Of a stretch of 5,050 nt of DNA, positions 1 through 4,941 are shown piece after piece. Made by a program: the position numbers and the translations under genes. The notes under the pieces were generated by a model. It made no database searches. It saw nothing but the letters and a program-made list of their open reading frames with translations, and was not told the origin of the DNA. The stretch spans positions 1 through 5,050 of the forward strand of contig JAHJDS010000117.1 of assembly GCA_018812395.1 (NCBI GenBank), written 5' to 3'. Source of the DNA: Pseudomonadota bacterium (GTDB lineage Bacteria > Desulfobacterota > Desulfarculia > Desulfarculales > JAHJDS01). Within the stretch, counting starts at the first letter, position 1. Each line of letters begins with the position of its first letter.

Positions 1-1410
1 GAGTACTGGCTGTCCTATCGGGAGCTGGCCGAGCAGTTGATCCCCTACGCCAAGGACATGGGCTTCACCCACCTCGAGTTCCTGCCGATGACGGCCCATC
101 CCTTTGACGCCAGTTGGGGCTATCAGGTGACCGGCTACTTCGCCCCGACCACCCGGTACGGCGACCCGGAAGACTTCATGGCCCTGGTCGACGCCGCCCA
201 CCAGGCCGGCCTGGGCGTGCTCATGGACTGGGTGCCGGCCCATTTCCCCAAGGACGCCCACGGCCTGGCCCGCTTTGACGGCACGGCCCTCTACGAGCAC
301 GACGACCCCCGACAGGGCGAGCACCCCGACTGGCAGACCCTGATCTTCAACTACGGCCGCAACGAGGTACGCAACTTCCTGATATCCAGCGCCTTGTACT
401 GGCTGGACCGCTACCACCTGGACGGGCTGCGCGTTGACGCCGTGGCCTCGATGCTCTATTTGGATTACTCGCGACAGGACGGGGACTGGGTCCCCAACCC
501 GTACGGGGGGCGGGAAAACATCGAGGCCATCGAGTTCATCAAGACCCTCAACGCCAAGGTCTACGGCCGCTTCGGCGACGCGATGATGATCGCCGAGGAG
601 TCGACCGCCTGGCCCGGCGTGACCCTGCCGACCTACTTGGGCGGTCTCGGCTTCGGCTTCAAGTGGAACATGGGCTGGATGCACGACCTGCTCGACTACT
701 TTTCCAAGGAGCCGATTCACCGCAAATACCACGCCGACCTGTTGACCTTCGCCCTGCTGTACGCCTTTAACGAGAATTTCCTCCTGCCCCTGTCCCACGA
801 CGAGGTGGTCCACGGCAAGGGGGCGCTTTTAAGCAAGATGCCCGGCGATCCCTGGCAGCAGCGGGCCAATCTGCGCCTCCTCATGGCGTACATGTTCGGC
901 CAGCCGGGCAAGAAGCTGCTGTTCATGGGCGCCGAGCTGGGCCAGGGGGAGGAGTGGAATTTCGCGGGCTCGCTCGCCTGGCATCTGCTGGAGTATGAGG
1001 AACACCGAGGCATCCAGCGCTTTGTCCGGGACCTGAACCACCTCTACCGGGACCAGCCGGCCCTCCACCAGGTGGACTACTCCTATGCCGGGTTCGAGTG
1101 GATCGACTTTCGGGACACCGAGGCCTCGGTGGTCTCCTTCATCCGCCGGGCCAAGGACCCGGACGACTTCATCGTCTGCGTCTACAACCTGACCCCGGTG
1201 CCCCGTCACGGCTACCGCATCGGCCTGCCCCGTCAGGGGGTTTTTCGGGAAATCCTCAATTCCGACGCCGACGTCTACGGCGGCTCCAACGTGGGCAACC
1301 TGGGTGGTATCCAGGCCGAGGACCGGGCCTGGCACAACCAGCCGGCCTCGGCCCAACTGACCGTGCCGCCCCTGGGCGCCATTTTTCTAAAACCGGAAAA
1401 CAATGGTTGA
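1..1410 (+). CDS. glgB: 1,4-alpha-glucan branching enzyme, 3' part (5' end outside window)
   Basis: Glycogen branching enzyme of family GH13 (EC 2.4.1.18). In the cytoplasm it cleaves alpha-1,4-glucan chains and rejoins them as alpha-1,6 branches during glycogen synthesis. The frame is open from base 1 and gives 469 residues; full bacterial GlgB is roughly 630-730, so the N-terminal CBM48 part and the start lie upstream. A TTG at 37 is internal, not the start. Visible GlgB signatures are HPFDASWGYQVTGYFAPT (about residues 34-51), DGLRVDAVASM with the nucleophile Asp146 (codon 436-438), AEEST with the acid/base Glu199 (595-597), and LSHDEVVHGK with Asp267 (799-801). A beta-sandwich C-terminal domain (about 370-468) ends in a typical VPPLGAIFLKPE tail. 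The usual SLDWHLL motif reads SLAWHLL here, a minor change. The catalytic core is complete, so the gene looks functional. No other glg gene is in view. Confidence 0.97.
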   Translation, partial: EYWLSYRELAEQLIPYAKDMGFTHLEFLPMTAHPFDASWGYQVTGYFAPTTRYGDPEDFMALVDAAHQAGLGVLMDWVPAHFPKDAHGLARFDGTALYEHDDPRQGEHPDWQTLIFNYGRNEVRNFLISSALYWLDRYHLDGLRVDAVASMLYLDYSRQDGDWVPNPYGGRENIEAIEFIKTLNAKVYGRFGDAMMIAEESTAWPGVTLPTYLGGLGFGFKWNMGWMHDLLDYFSKEPIHRKYHADLLTFALLYAFNENFLLPLSHDEVVHGKGALLSKMPGDPWQQRANLRLLMAYMFGQPGKKLLFMGAELGQGEEWNFAGSLAWHLLEYEEHRGIQRFVRDLNHLYRDQPALHQVDYSYAGFEWIDFRDTEASVVSFIRRAKDPDDFIVCVYNLTPVPRHGYRIGLPRQGVFREILNSDADVYGGSNVGNLGGIQAEDRAWHNQPASAQLTVPPLGAIFLKPENNG

Positions 1411-1437
1411 CAGCACAAGTTAGCTATCGCTTAGCGG

Positions 1438-1459
1438 AATAACGGCCCCGCCGGTTATT
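1438..1459 (+). terminator. weak hairpin after glgB, possible transcription end
   Basis: The left arm AATAACGGC (1438-1446) pairs with GCC-G-GTTATT (1450-1459) across a CCC loop, with one bulged G at 1453. It lies 27 bases after the glgB stop, where a terminator would be expected. It is not followed by a run of T, so it is not a canonical intrinsic terminator. It may stabilise the 3' end of the mRNA, or be chance. Confidence 0.25.
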
Positions 1460-1471
1460 GAAATTATCTAT

Positions 1472-1501
1472 TTGACATATTGCTTTTTCCGTTACTACCA
1501 T
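1472..1501 (+). promoter_or_regulatory. candidate sigma70-type promoter of the redox operon
   Basis: A perfect -35 box TTGACA (1472-1477) is followed after 18 bases by TACCAT (1496-1501), which keeps the key T, A and final T of TATAAT. It sits in the only AT-rich stretch between glgB and the next gene. Transcription would be expected to begin near 1508-1509, on or next to the ATG at 1509, so the message would have no leader. The -10 match is only 4 of 6, and a different -10 register is possible. Confidence 0.4.
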
Positions 1502-1508
1502 GGGCACC

Positions 1509-2093
1509 ATGTCTATCGGCCAACCACCGCGTCGGACCGGAGCGAGGTCACCAACCGAGCCCCCGCGACGGACGAGGGGCCCCGGCCGCCGGATCGCCGC
1601 CGCCATCGGGCTGTTGTCGGGCCGGTGGCCGTATCTGATCGGGCGTTTGCTTCTGGCCGGGGTGTTCATCTGGGCCGGGGCGGCCAAACTGGCGGACCCG
1701 AAGTCATTTGCCGGGGTGATCGAGGCCTACGGATTGTTGCCCGGTTTCCTGGTCTGGCCCACCGCCCTGGGCCTGCCCCTGGTGGAGATCCTGGCCGGAA
1801 TCGGGCTGGTGTTGGACGTCCGTTTTTCGCTGGAGGTGATCGTCGGACTGCTGTTGATGTTCATCGTCGTGCTGTGGGTCGGGATGGTCAAGGGGCTGGA
1901 GGGCGACTGCGGCTGCCGGCTGTTCGAGTTGGTGCCCGAAAAGAGCCTGCGCGGCGCGATTCATCGTGACCTGATGTTCATCGGCCTGGCCTTGTTTTTG
2001 TACTGGTGTCGTTTCTGGCGTTTTTGGGTCGTCCGGGCGTCACGGGTCTGGCCGGAAAATGACGGACTCGGGCCGACCATGGAAAGGAGATGA
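1509..2093 (+). CDS. MauE/DoxX-like four-helix membrane protein with DCGC motif
   Basis: Inner-membrane protein resembling the MauE/DoxX superfamily; MauE is needed for maturation of a disulfide-rich periplasmic enzyme. Numbered from ATG 1509 (194 aa), there are four hydrophobic helices at about 41-61, 80-102, 108-127 and 154-175. Family-type features are RLLLAGVFIWAGAAKLADP in helix 1, PLVEILAGIGLVL in helix 2, and DCGC (Cys134, Cys136) in the loop between helices 3 and 4. The Arg/Pro-rich first 38 residues look cytoplasmic. With an even helix count that would put the CGC loop outside, although Lys and Arg in the same loop argue against this, so topology is open. An in-frame ATG at 1500 would add three residues but overlaps the candidate -10 box; neither ATG has a ribosome site, and a TTG at 1614 is a less likely start. 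The gene is first of three co-directional genes. The fold class is fairly sure; the substrate is unknown, and it could equally be called a generic DoxX-family protein. Confidence 0.8.
   Translation: MSIGQPPRRTGARSPTEPPRRTRGPGRRIAAAIGLLSGRWPYLIGRLLLAGVFIWAGAAKLADPKSFAGVIEAYGLLPGFLVWPTALGLPLVEILAGIGLVLDVRFSLEVIVGLLLMFIVVLWVGMVKGLEGDCGCRLFELVPEKSLRGAIHRDLMFIGLALFLYWCRFWRFWVVRASRVWPENDGLGPTMERR
2084..2089 (+). promoter_or_regulatory. ribosome binding site that selects ATG 2096
   Basis: AAGGAG lies 6 bases before the ATG at 2096 but directly touches the ATG at 2090. Normal spacing therefore favours 2096 as the start of the rhodanese lipoprotein. The site lies inside the last codons of the preceding gene, which suggests translational coupling. 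Confidence 0.75.
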
Positions 2094-2095
2094 AG

Positions 2096-2602
2096 ATGAG
2101 AAAAGTTTTGAGTTGCCTTTTGGCCGTCGGACTGGCCCTGGGGTTAATGGTCGGGCTGGGGGGCTGTGGTGAGAGTCAGAGCGAGATCAAGCTGGAGAAA
2201 GTGGCCGTCAAGGTGGCCCGGGAGACCCTCAAGGGAGGGTACCGGCTGGTGACCACGGCGACGCTCAAGAAGTGGCTGGACGCGGGCCGGAAGATGATCA
2301 TCGTCGACACCATGCCGTATGAAAAAAGCTTCAAGAAGCGGCACATCCGGGGAGCGGTCCAGTTCGAGTTCCCCATCCCCGAGGCCAAGACCATCACGGC
2401 CGAGCGGAAGGCCAAGTACCAAAAACTGCTGGGCCCGAAAAAGGGCGCCCTGATCGTGGTCTACTGCGGTTTTGTCAAGTGCGGCCGGAGTCACAACGGG
2501 GCGATGTGGGCCAGGCGGTTGGGCTACACAAATGTTTATCGTCATCCGGGCGGTATCTTCGCCTGGGCCGAGGCCGGCTATCCGACCGAGGCGGTCAAGT
2601 AG
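2096..2602 (+). CDS. rhodanese-domain lipoprotein with two loop cysteines
   Basis: A 168-residue exported lipoprotein with a rhodanese-like (sulfurtransferase) domain. The N-terminus has the basic residues MRK, a hydrophobic stretch (5-20) and the lipobox LGGC, with Cys24 as the lipidation site, so it should be membrane-anchored and face the periplasm. The domain covers about 51-165: IIVDTMPYE (68-76), the HIRGA motif (83-87), the active loop VVYCGFVKCGRS (121-132) and the closing GYTNVYRHPGGIFAWAEAGYP. Cys124 is the expected persulfide-carrying residue. Cys129 follows after four residues, near where single-domain rhodaneses often have Arg, so the pair could form a disulfide or pass sulfur between them. 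The start at 2096 is set by AAGGAG; an ATG at 2090 would give 170 residues and a 4-base overlap with the upstream stop. It lies 2 bases after the MauE-like gene and 7 before the C_GCAxxG gene, so co-transcription is likely. The sulfur donor and acceptor are unknown. Confidence 0.9.
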   Translation: MRKVLSCLLAVGLALGLMVGLGGCGESQSEIKLEKVAVKVARETLKGGYRLVTTATLKKWLDAGRKMIIVDTMPYEKSFKKRHIRGAVQFEFPIPEAKTITAERKAKYQKLLGPKKGALIVVYCGFVKCGRSHNGAMWARRLGYTNVYRHPGGIFAWAEAGYPTEAVK

Positions 2603-2605
2603 GGA
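2601..2605 (+). promoter_or_regulatory. short ribosome site before a GTG start
   Basis: AGGGA begins within the rhodanese stop codon and lies 4 bases before GTG 2610. It is the only plausible ribosome site for the C_GCAxxG gene. The ATG at 2623 just downstream is in another frame. The site is weak and the spacing short, as can occur with coupled translation. Confidence 0.45.
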
Positions 2606-2609
2606 CCAA

Positions 2610-3167
2610 GTGGCCCGAACCAATGAAGTCGAGGAGTTTCTCGGCCTGGTGAGAATCCGGGCCGAGGAACTCTTTCAGACAGGGCGGCTTCTTTGCTCCG
2701 AGGCGGTGCTCTTTGTGCTCGACGCCGCCTTGGGCGGCGGTCTGCCTGACGGGCTGGCCGTGCGTCTGGCCTCGGGCCTGCCCGAGGGCCTGGGTGGCGC
2801 CGGGTGCGTCTGCGGCGCGCTTTCGGGCGGGGTGCTGGCCCTGGGGTTGTTTTTGACCAGGGAGACGCCGGGAAGACCGGATCGACGCCGGACTCGCGAC
2901 GCGGCCCGAGAGCTGCATCACCGCTTCGGGCGACAGGCGGGCTCGACCTGTTGCCGCGTCTTGACCAAGAAGTGGAAAGACGCCCCCCGGGCTCACGTGG
3001 CCCAGTGCGTCGACCTGACCGGGTTGGCCGCGGAAACGGCCGCCCGTTTGATTTTGAAGAGGCGGCCCGAACTCGAGAAACAGATTGATTGGTCCTATTT
3101 CGAACGCTTTCGGGCCACGACGCCGGGCCGGCGGGGTCGGCCGATGGGTTTGGCCGTAAAATCCTGA
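2610..3167 (+). CDS. C_GCAxxG_C_C family redox protein
   Basis: A 185-residue Cys-rich protein of the C_GCAxxG_C_C family, presumed redox-active and found widely in anaerobes; the reaction is not established. The family layout is visible: LCSEAVLF with Cys29, a Gly-rich stretch leading to GAGCVCGALSGGVLALG with Cys66 and Cys68, then STCCRVL with Cys114 and Cys115, then AQCVDLTGLAAETA with Cys133. Two of the six cysteines, one in the CVC pair and one in the CC pair, appear additional to the usual four positions. Some relatives use selenocysteine at one of these sites; here all are Cys codons. There is no signal peptide and the short hydrophobic stretch around 66-82 is the family core, so it is probably cytoplasmic. 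The C-terminal tail (about 150-185) is basic and Arg-rich. GTG 2610 is chosen because it follows AGGGA and lies 7 bases after the rhodanese stop; the frame stays open further upstream, but only across the rhodanese gene. It is last in the three-gene operon. Confidence 0.85.
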   Translation: MARTNEVEEFLGLVRIRAEELFQTGRLLCSEAVLFVLDAALGGGLPDGLAVRLASGLPEGLGGAGCVCGALSGGVLALGLFLTRETPGRPDRRRTRDAARELHHRFGRQAGSTCCRVLTKKWKDAPRAHVAQCVDLTGLAAETAARLILKRRPELEKQIDWSYFERFRATTPGRRGRPMGLAVKS

Positions 3168-3189
3168 TGCGTTCCCGGTCTGATTCCAT

Positions 3190-3217
3190 TTGACTGTCGC
3201 CCTTGAACCGATACAAT
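3190..3217 (+). promoter_or_regulatory. sigma70-type promoter for the small membrane protein gene
   Basis: TTGACT (3190-3195), a 16-base spacer, then TACAAT (3212-3217): 5 of 6 matches in each box. Transcription should start near 3224, about 28 bases before ATG 3252 and ahead of a good ribosome site. It stands in a short gap after the redox operon, so the downstream gene is probably transcribed separately. Confidence 0.65.
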
Positions 3218-3238
3218 CAAGGTCCGAACCACGCACTG

Positions 3239-3245
3239 AAAGGGG
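3239..3245 (+). promoter_or_regulatory. ribosome binding site of the small membrane protein gene
   Basis: AAAGGGG ends 6 bases before ATG 3252. With the promoter just upstream, it supports translation of this short frame rather than the overlapping frame that opens at 3203. Confidence 0.6.
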
Positions 3246-3251
3246 ACGGCC

Positions 3252-3437
3252 ATGTCCAGCAAGACATTGATTACGACCTTGATCCTGGCGGCGGTCATCG
3301 CCGTGGCCGTGCTCGTGGGCCTCAAATTCTTCCACCAGGTCAGGACCATCCCGCCGAGCCGGGGCGCCCTGAGTCAGGGGGTGGCCTGTCTAAAGGTACT
3401 GCCCCCAGCGGCCTGGCCCTGGACGTTTTCGGCTTGA
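3252..3437 (+). CDS. small single-helix membrane protein, function unknown
   Basis: A 61-residue hypothetical protein that I do not recognise. It has a short polar start (MSSK), one hydrophobic helix at about residues 5-24 (LITTLILAAVIAVAVLVG), a basic flank KFFHQVR, and a C-terminal tail of about 30 residues with one Cys and a PPAAWPW segment. The helix has no convincing cleavage site or lipobox, so an N-terminal membrane anchor is the likeliest reading. Evidence that it is real: a good promoter at 3190-3217, a ribosome site with 6-base spacing, and an N-terminal hydrophobic helix. Against this, the tail has no recognisable domain and could be the remnant of a longer frame. It is followed after 64 bases by the J-domain gene, which has its own candidate promoter. 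Confidence 0.55.
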   Translation: MSSKTLITTLILAAVIAVAVLVGLKFFHQVRTIPPSRGALSQGVACLKVLPPAAWPWTFSA

Positions 3438-3487
3438 AACCCGGCCCTTGGTCGGGCCCGTACCTGGCGGGTCGCGTCGCCGCCGGA

Positions 3488-3493
3488 TATAAT
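3488..3493 (+). promoter_or_regulatory. -10 box TATAAT placed for a leaderless start
   Basis: A perfect TATAAT in otherwise GC-rich DNA ends 8 bases before ATG 3502, so transcription would begin at about 3500-3502. No ribosome site precedes this ATG. The -35 region at 17-base spacing (TGGCGG, 3465-3470) matches poorly, which lowers confidence in a standard sigma70 promoter. Confidence 0.45.
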
Positions 3494-3501
3494 ACTGAAC
3501 C

Positions 3502-4497
3502 ATGTACCTGGCCCGGCACCACAACGGCGACTATGTCATCCGCGAGTCGGTGGAGCGGCCCGGGGGCTGGCGCAGCCGCGACGTCATGACCATCGGTCCC
3601 GACCCGGCGGCCCATCTCCACTTCCCGTCGCCCACCGCCTATTACCTGGACCCCGACCTGGCCGAGGAGATCGAGCGCCGGGCCAGCCACTATGATGAGG
3701 CCCAACTGGACCGCCTCTTTTTCCGGTTCTTGCCGCCCGGTTTGCAGGCTCGGATCAAGCAATTCGAGGGCCGGGGCCGGGGCTCGGCCAAAAAAATTCC
3801 GAAGACCGTTCGGGCCGAGCGCCAGTCGCAGGTCCACCCCTTTGACAAGCGACGCCTCTATTTCCTGCGCTACGGTCAGATGAACCTCGGCGCCGCCCTG
3901 CTCAAGCCCTATCCCTGTTACGATCAGGTGGTCCAAAAAAGCCGGGACGAGATCGAGTGGCTGATCACCGGCCTGGAAACGGTTTTAAAATTTCGGGAGC
4001 GCAAGGCCTACGTCTACGCCGCGTTTGACCTGCAGCGCTTTTTCCCGAACAACCCACTAAAATTCATGCCGGCCGGATTGGACCCCGAGGCGGTGGACGA
4101 TCGTTTCGTGGAGGAACTCTGCCGCTTGGGCCGGGACCGGGGCTTTGTGAGCGAGAATTACCGTATCGACCGGCTGAGCGATTACCTGGTCAAATACCTG
4201 ATCATGTACTTCGATTCGGAGTTCGAGGACCACCGGCCCGAGGCGGATTTTCTGGAGGACTTCATCAATCAGCACCGGGTGTACCGCCCGCCCGCCCCGA
4301 AGGGACCGAGTCTGGCCCGGGCCTGCCGGATCATGGGGCTCAGCGAGGCTCAGTACAAGGGCCTGGACAAGAAGGGCCTGACCAGGGTCTACCGCCGCCT
4401 GGTCATGGCGTGCCACCCCGACCGGGGTGGCGACCAGGAGCGCTTCATTCAGGTCAAGGAGGCCTTCACCCGTCTCGTTCAGATCAAGCGGAATTGA
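3502..4497 (+). CDS. J-domain protein with large uncharacterised N-terminal region
   Basis: A 331-residue protein with a DnaJ-type J domain at its extreme C-terminus (about 273-331). The HPD tripeptide that stimulates Hsp70 ATPase is intact (His305-Pro306-Asp307, codons 4414-4422) in YRRLVMACHPDRGGD, followed by a helix FIQVKEAFTRLVQ. The first 270 residues show no domain I can name. They begin HNGDYVIRESVERPGGW and contain charged helical stretches, FDKRRLYFLRYGQMN (about 115-129) and AFDLQRFFPNNP (about 174-185). I recall similar full-length J-domain proteins in Desulfobacterota, sharing an N-terminal box around YVIRES and SRD, which supports ATG 3502; an in-frame ATG at 3586 would cut this box. 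No signal peptide or membrane helix is visible, so it is probably cytoplasmic and recruits DnaK to an unknown client. Its TGA abuts the cdd stop on the other strand. Confidence 0.88.
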   Translation: MYLARHHNGDYVIRESVERPGGWRSRDVMTIGPDPAAHLHFPSPTAYYLDPDLAEEIERRASHYDEAQLDRLFFRFLPPGLQARIKQFEGRGRGSAKKIPKTVRAERQSQVHPFDKRRLYFLRYGQMNLGAALLKPYPCYDQVVQKSRDEIEWLITGLETVLKFRERKAYVYAAFDLQRFFPNNPLKFMPAGLDPEAVDDRFVEELCRLGRDRGFVSENYRIDRLSDYLVKYLIMYFDSEFEDHRPEADFLEDFINQHRVYRPPAPKGPSLARACRIMGLSEAQYKGLDKKGLTRVYRRLVMACHPDRGGDQERFIQVKEAFTRLVQIKRN

Positions 4498-4935
4498 TCA
4501 GGAATTCCTGTCGGCCCCGGCGACGGCCGGCGTTGGCCGATCGTAAGGCTCGTCCAAGTGAAACGGCCGGGGCAAGAGCCGTCCCAGATTGGTCGTCTCC
4601 AACCCGCCGTCCCAGGCCAGGATCAGCGGCAGGTCGGGATGGAACTCGGCCAGGGTCTGCCGGCACACCCCGCAAGGGGTCACCGGGCGGTCGCTTACCA
4701 CGGCCAGGGCCGCGAAATCGCGCTCCCCGGCGCTGATTGCGGCGAACAAGGCCACCCGCTCGGCGCAAATGCCGGCCGACAGGGCCGCGTTCTGGACGTT
4801 GGCCCCGGTGAATATACGGCCGGAGCAGGTAAGCAGGGCCGCGCCGACGCGCACCGGGACGTAAGGCGCGTAGGCGTGCTCCCGGACCCGCCAGGCCGCC
4901 GCCAGCAGGCGTTCTGTCTGTTCTTTTTCCGACAT
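4498..4935 (-). CDS. cdd: cytidine deaminase
   Basis: Cytidine/deoxycytidine deaminase (EC 3.5.4.5), converting (deoxy)cytidine to (deoxy)uridine in pyrimidine salvage in the cytoplasm. At 145 residues it has the size of the short, homotetrameric bacterial type. The zinc site is complete: ICAERVALF with Cys57 and catalytic Glu59, and PCGVCRQ with Cys88 and Cys91. YAPY (22-25) and VGAALL (30-35) are family features. Two pocket positions differ from the usual form: N-x-E, which holds the ribose, reads Asn46-Val-Gln48, and the Phe of the usual SxFxVGA segment is Val28. The C-terminus has the typical LLPRPFHLDE block. ATG 4935 has no evident ribosome site, but it begins 6 bases after the stop of an upstream gene on the same strand, so translation may be coupled. 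The deaminase family is certain; nucleoside preference is less so. Confidence 0.95.
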   Translation of the reverse strand: MSEKEQTERLLAAAWRVREHAYAPYVPVRVGAALLTCSGRIFTGANVQNAALSAGICAERVALFAAISAGERDFAALAVVSDRPVTPCGVCRQTLAEFHPDLPLILAWDGGLETTNLGRLLPRPFHLDEPYDRPTPAVAGADRNS

Positions 4936-4941
4936 GAAAGA

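Noticed and set aside
829..1356. Long minus-strand open frame (175 codons) inside glgB
   Set aside because: It lies opposite conserved GlgB sequence, has low-complexity Gly/Val/Asp-rich content and no ribosome site; it is a shadow of G/C-rich third positions.
2723..2739. Perfect hairpin CGCCGCC-TTG-GGCGGCG
   Set aside because: It falls in the middle of the C_GCAxxG coding sequence, has no T run, and is expected by chance in DNA this rich in G and C.
2694..3008. Possible selenocysteine in the C_GCAxxG_C_C protein
   Set aside because: Some relatives use it, but every motif position here is an ordinary Cys codon and there is no in-frame TGA before the end.
2578..3335. Two long minus-strand open frames (212 and 246 codons) opposite the C_GCAxxG gene
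   Set aside because: The translations are Arg/Pro/Gly/Ser-rich with no motif, while the plus strand encodes a recognisable family with matching operon spacing.
3443..3458. GGCCC/GGGCC hairpin after the small membrane protein gene
   Set aside because: Only five base pairs with a six-base loop and no T tract; not enough to call a terminator.
3203..3589. Plus-strand open frame of 128 codons overlapping the small membrane protein
   Set aside because: Its start lies within the promoter at 3190-3217, it has no ribosome site, and the product is low-complexity Gly/Pro-rich.
3340..3936. Minus-strand open frame of 198 codons opposite the J-domain gene start
   Set aside because: It has no domain or ribosome site and overlaps a better supported plus-strand gene.
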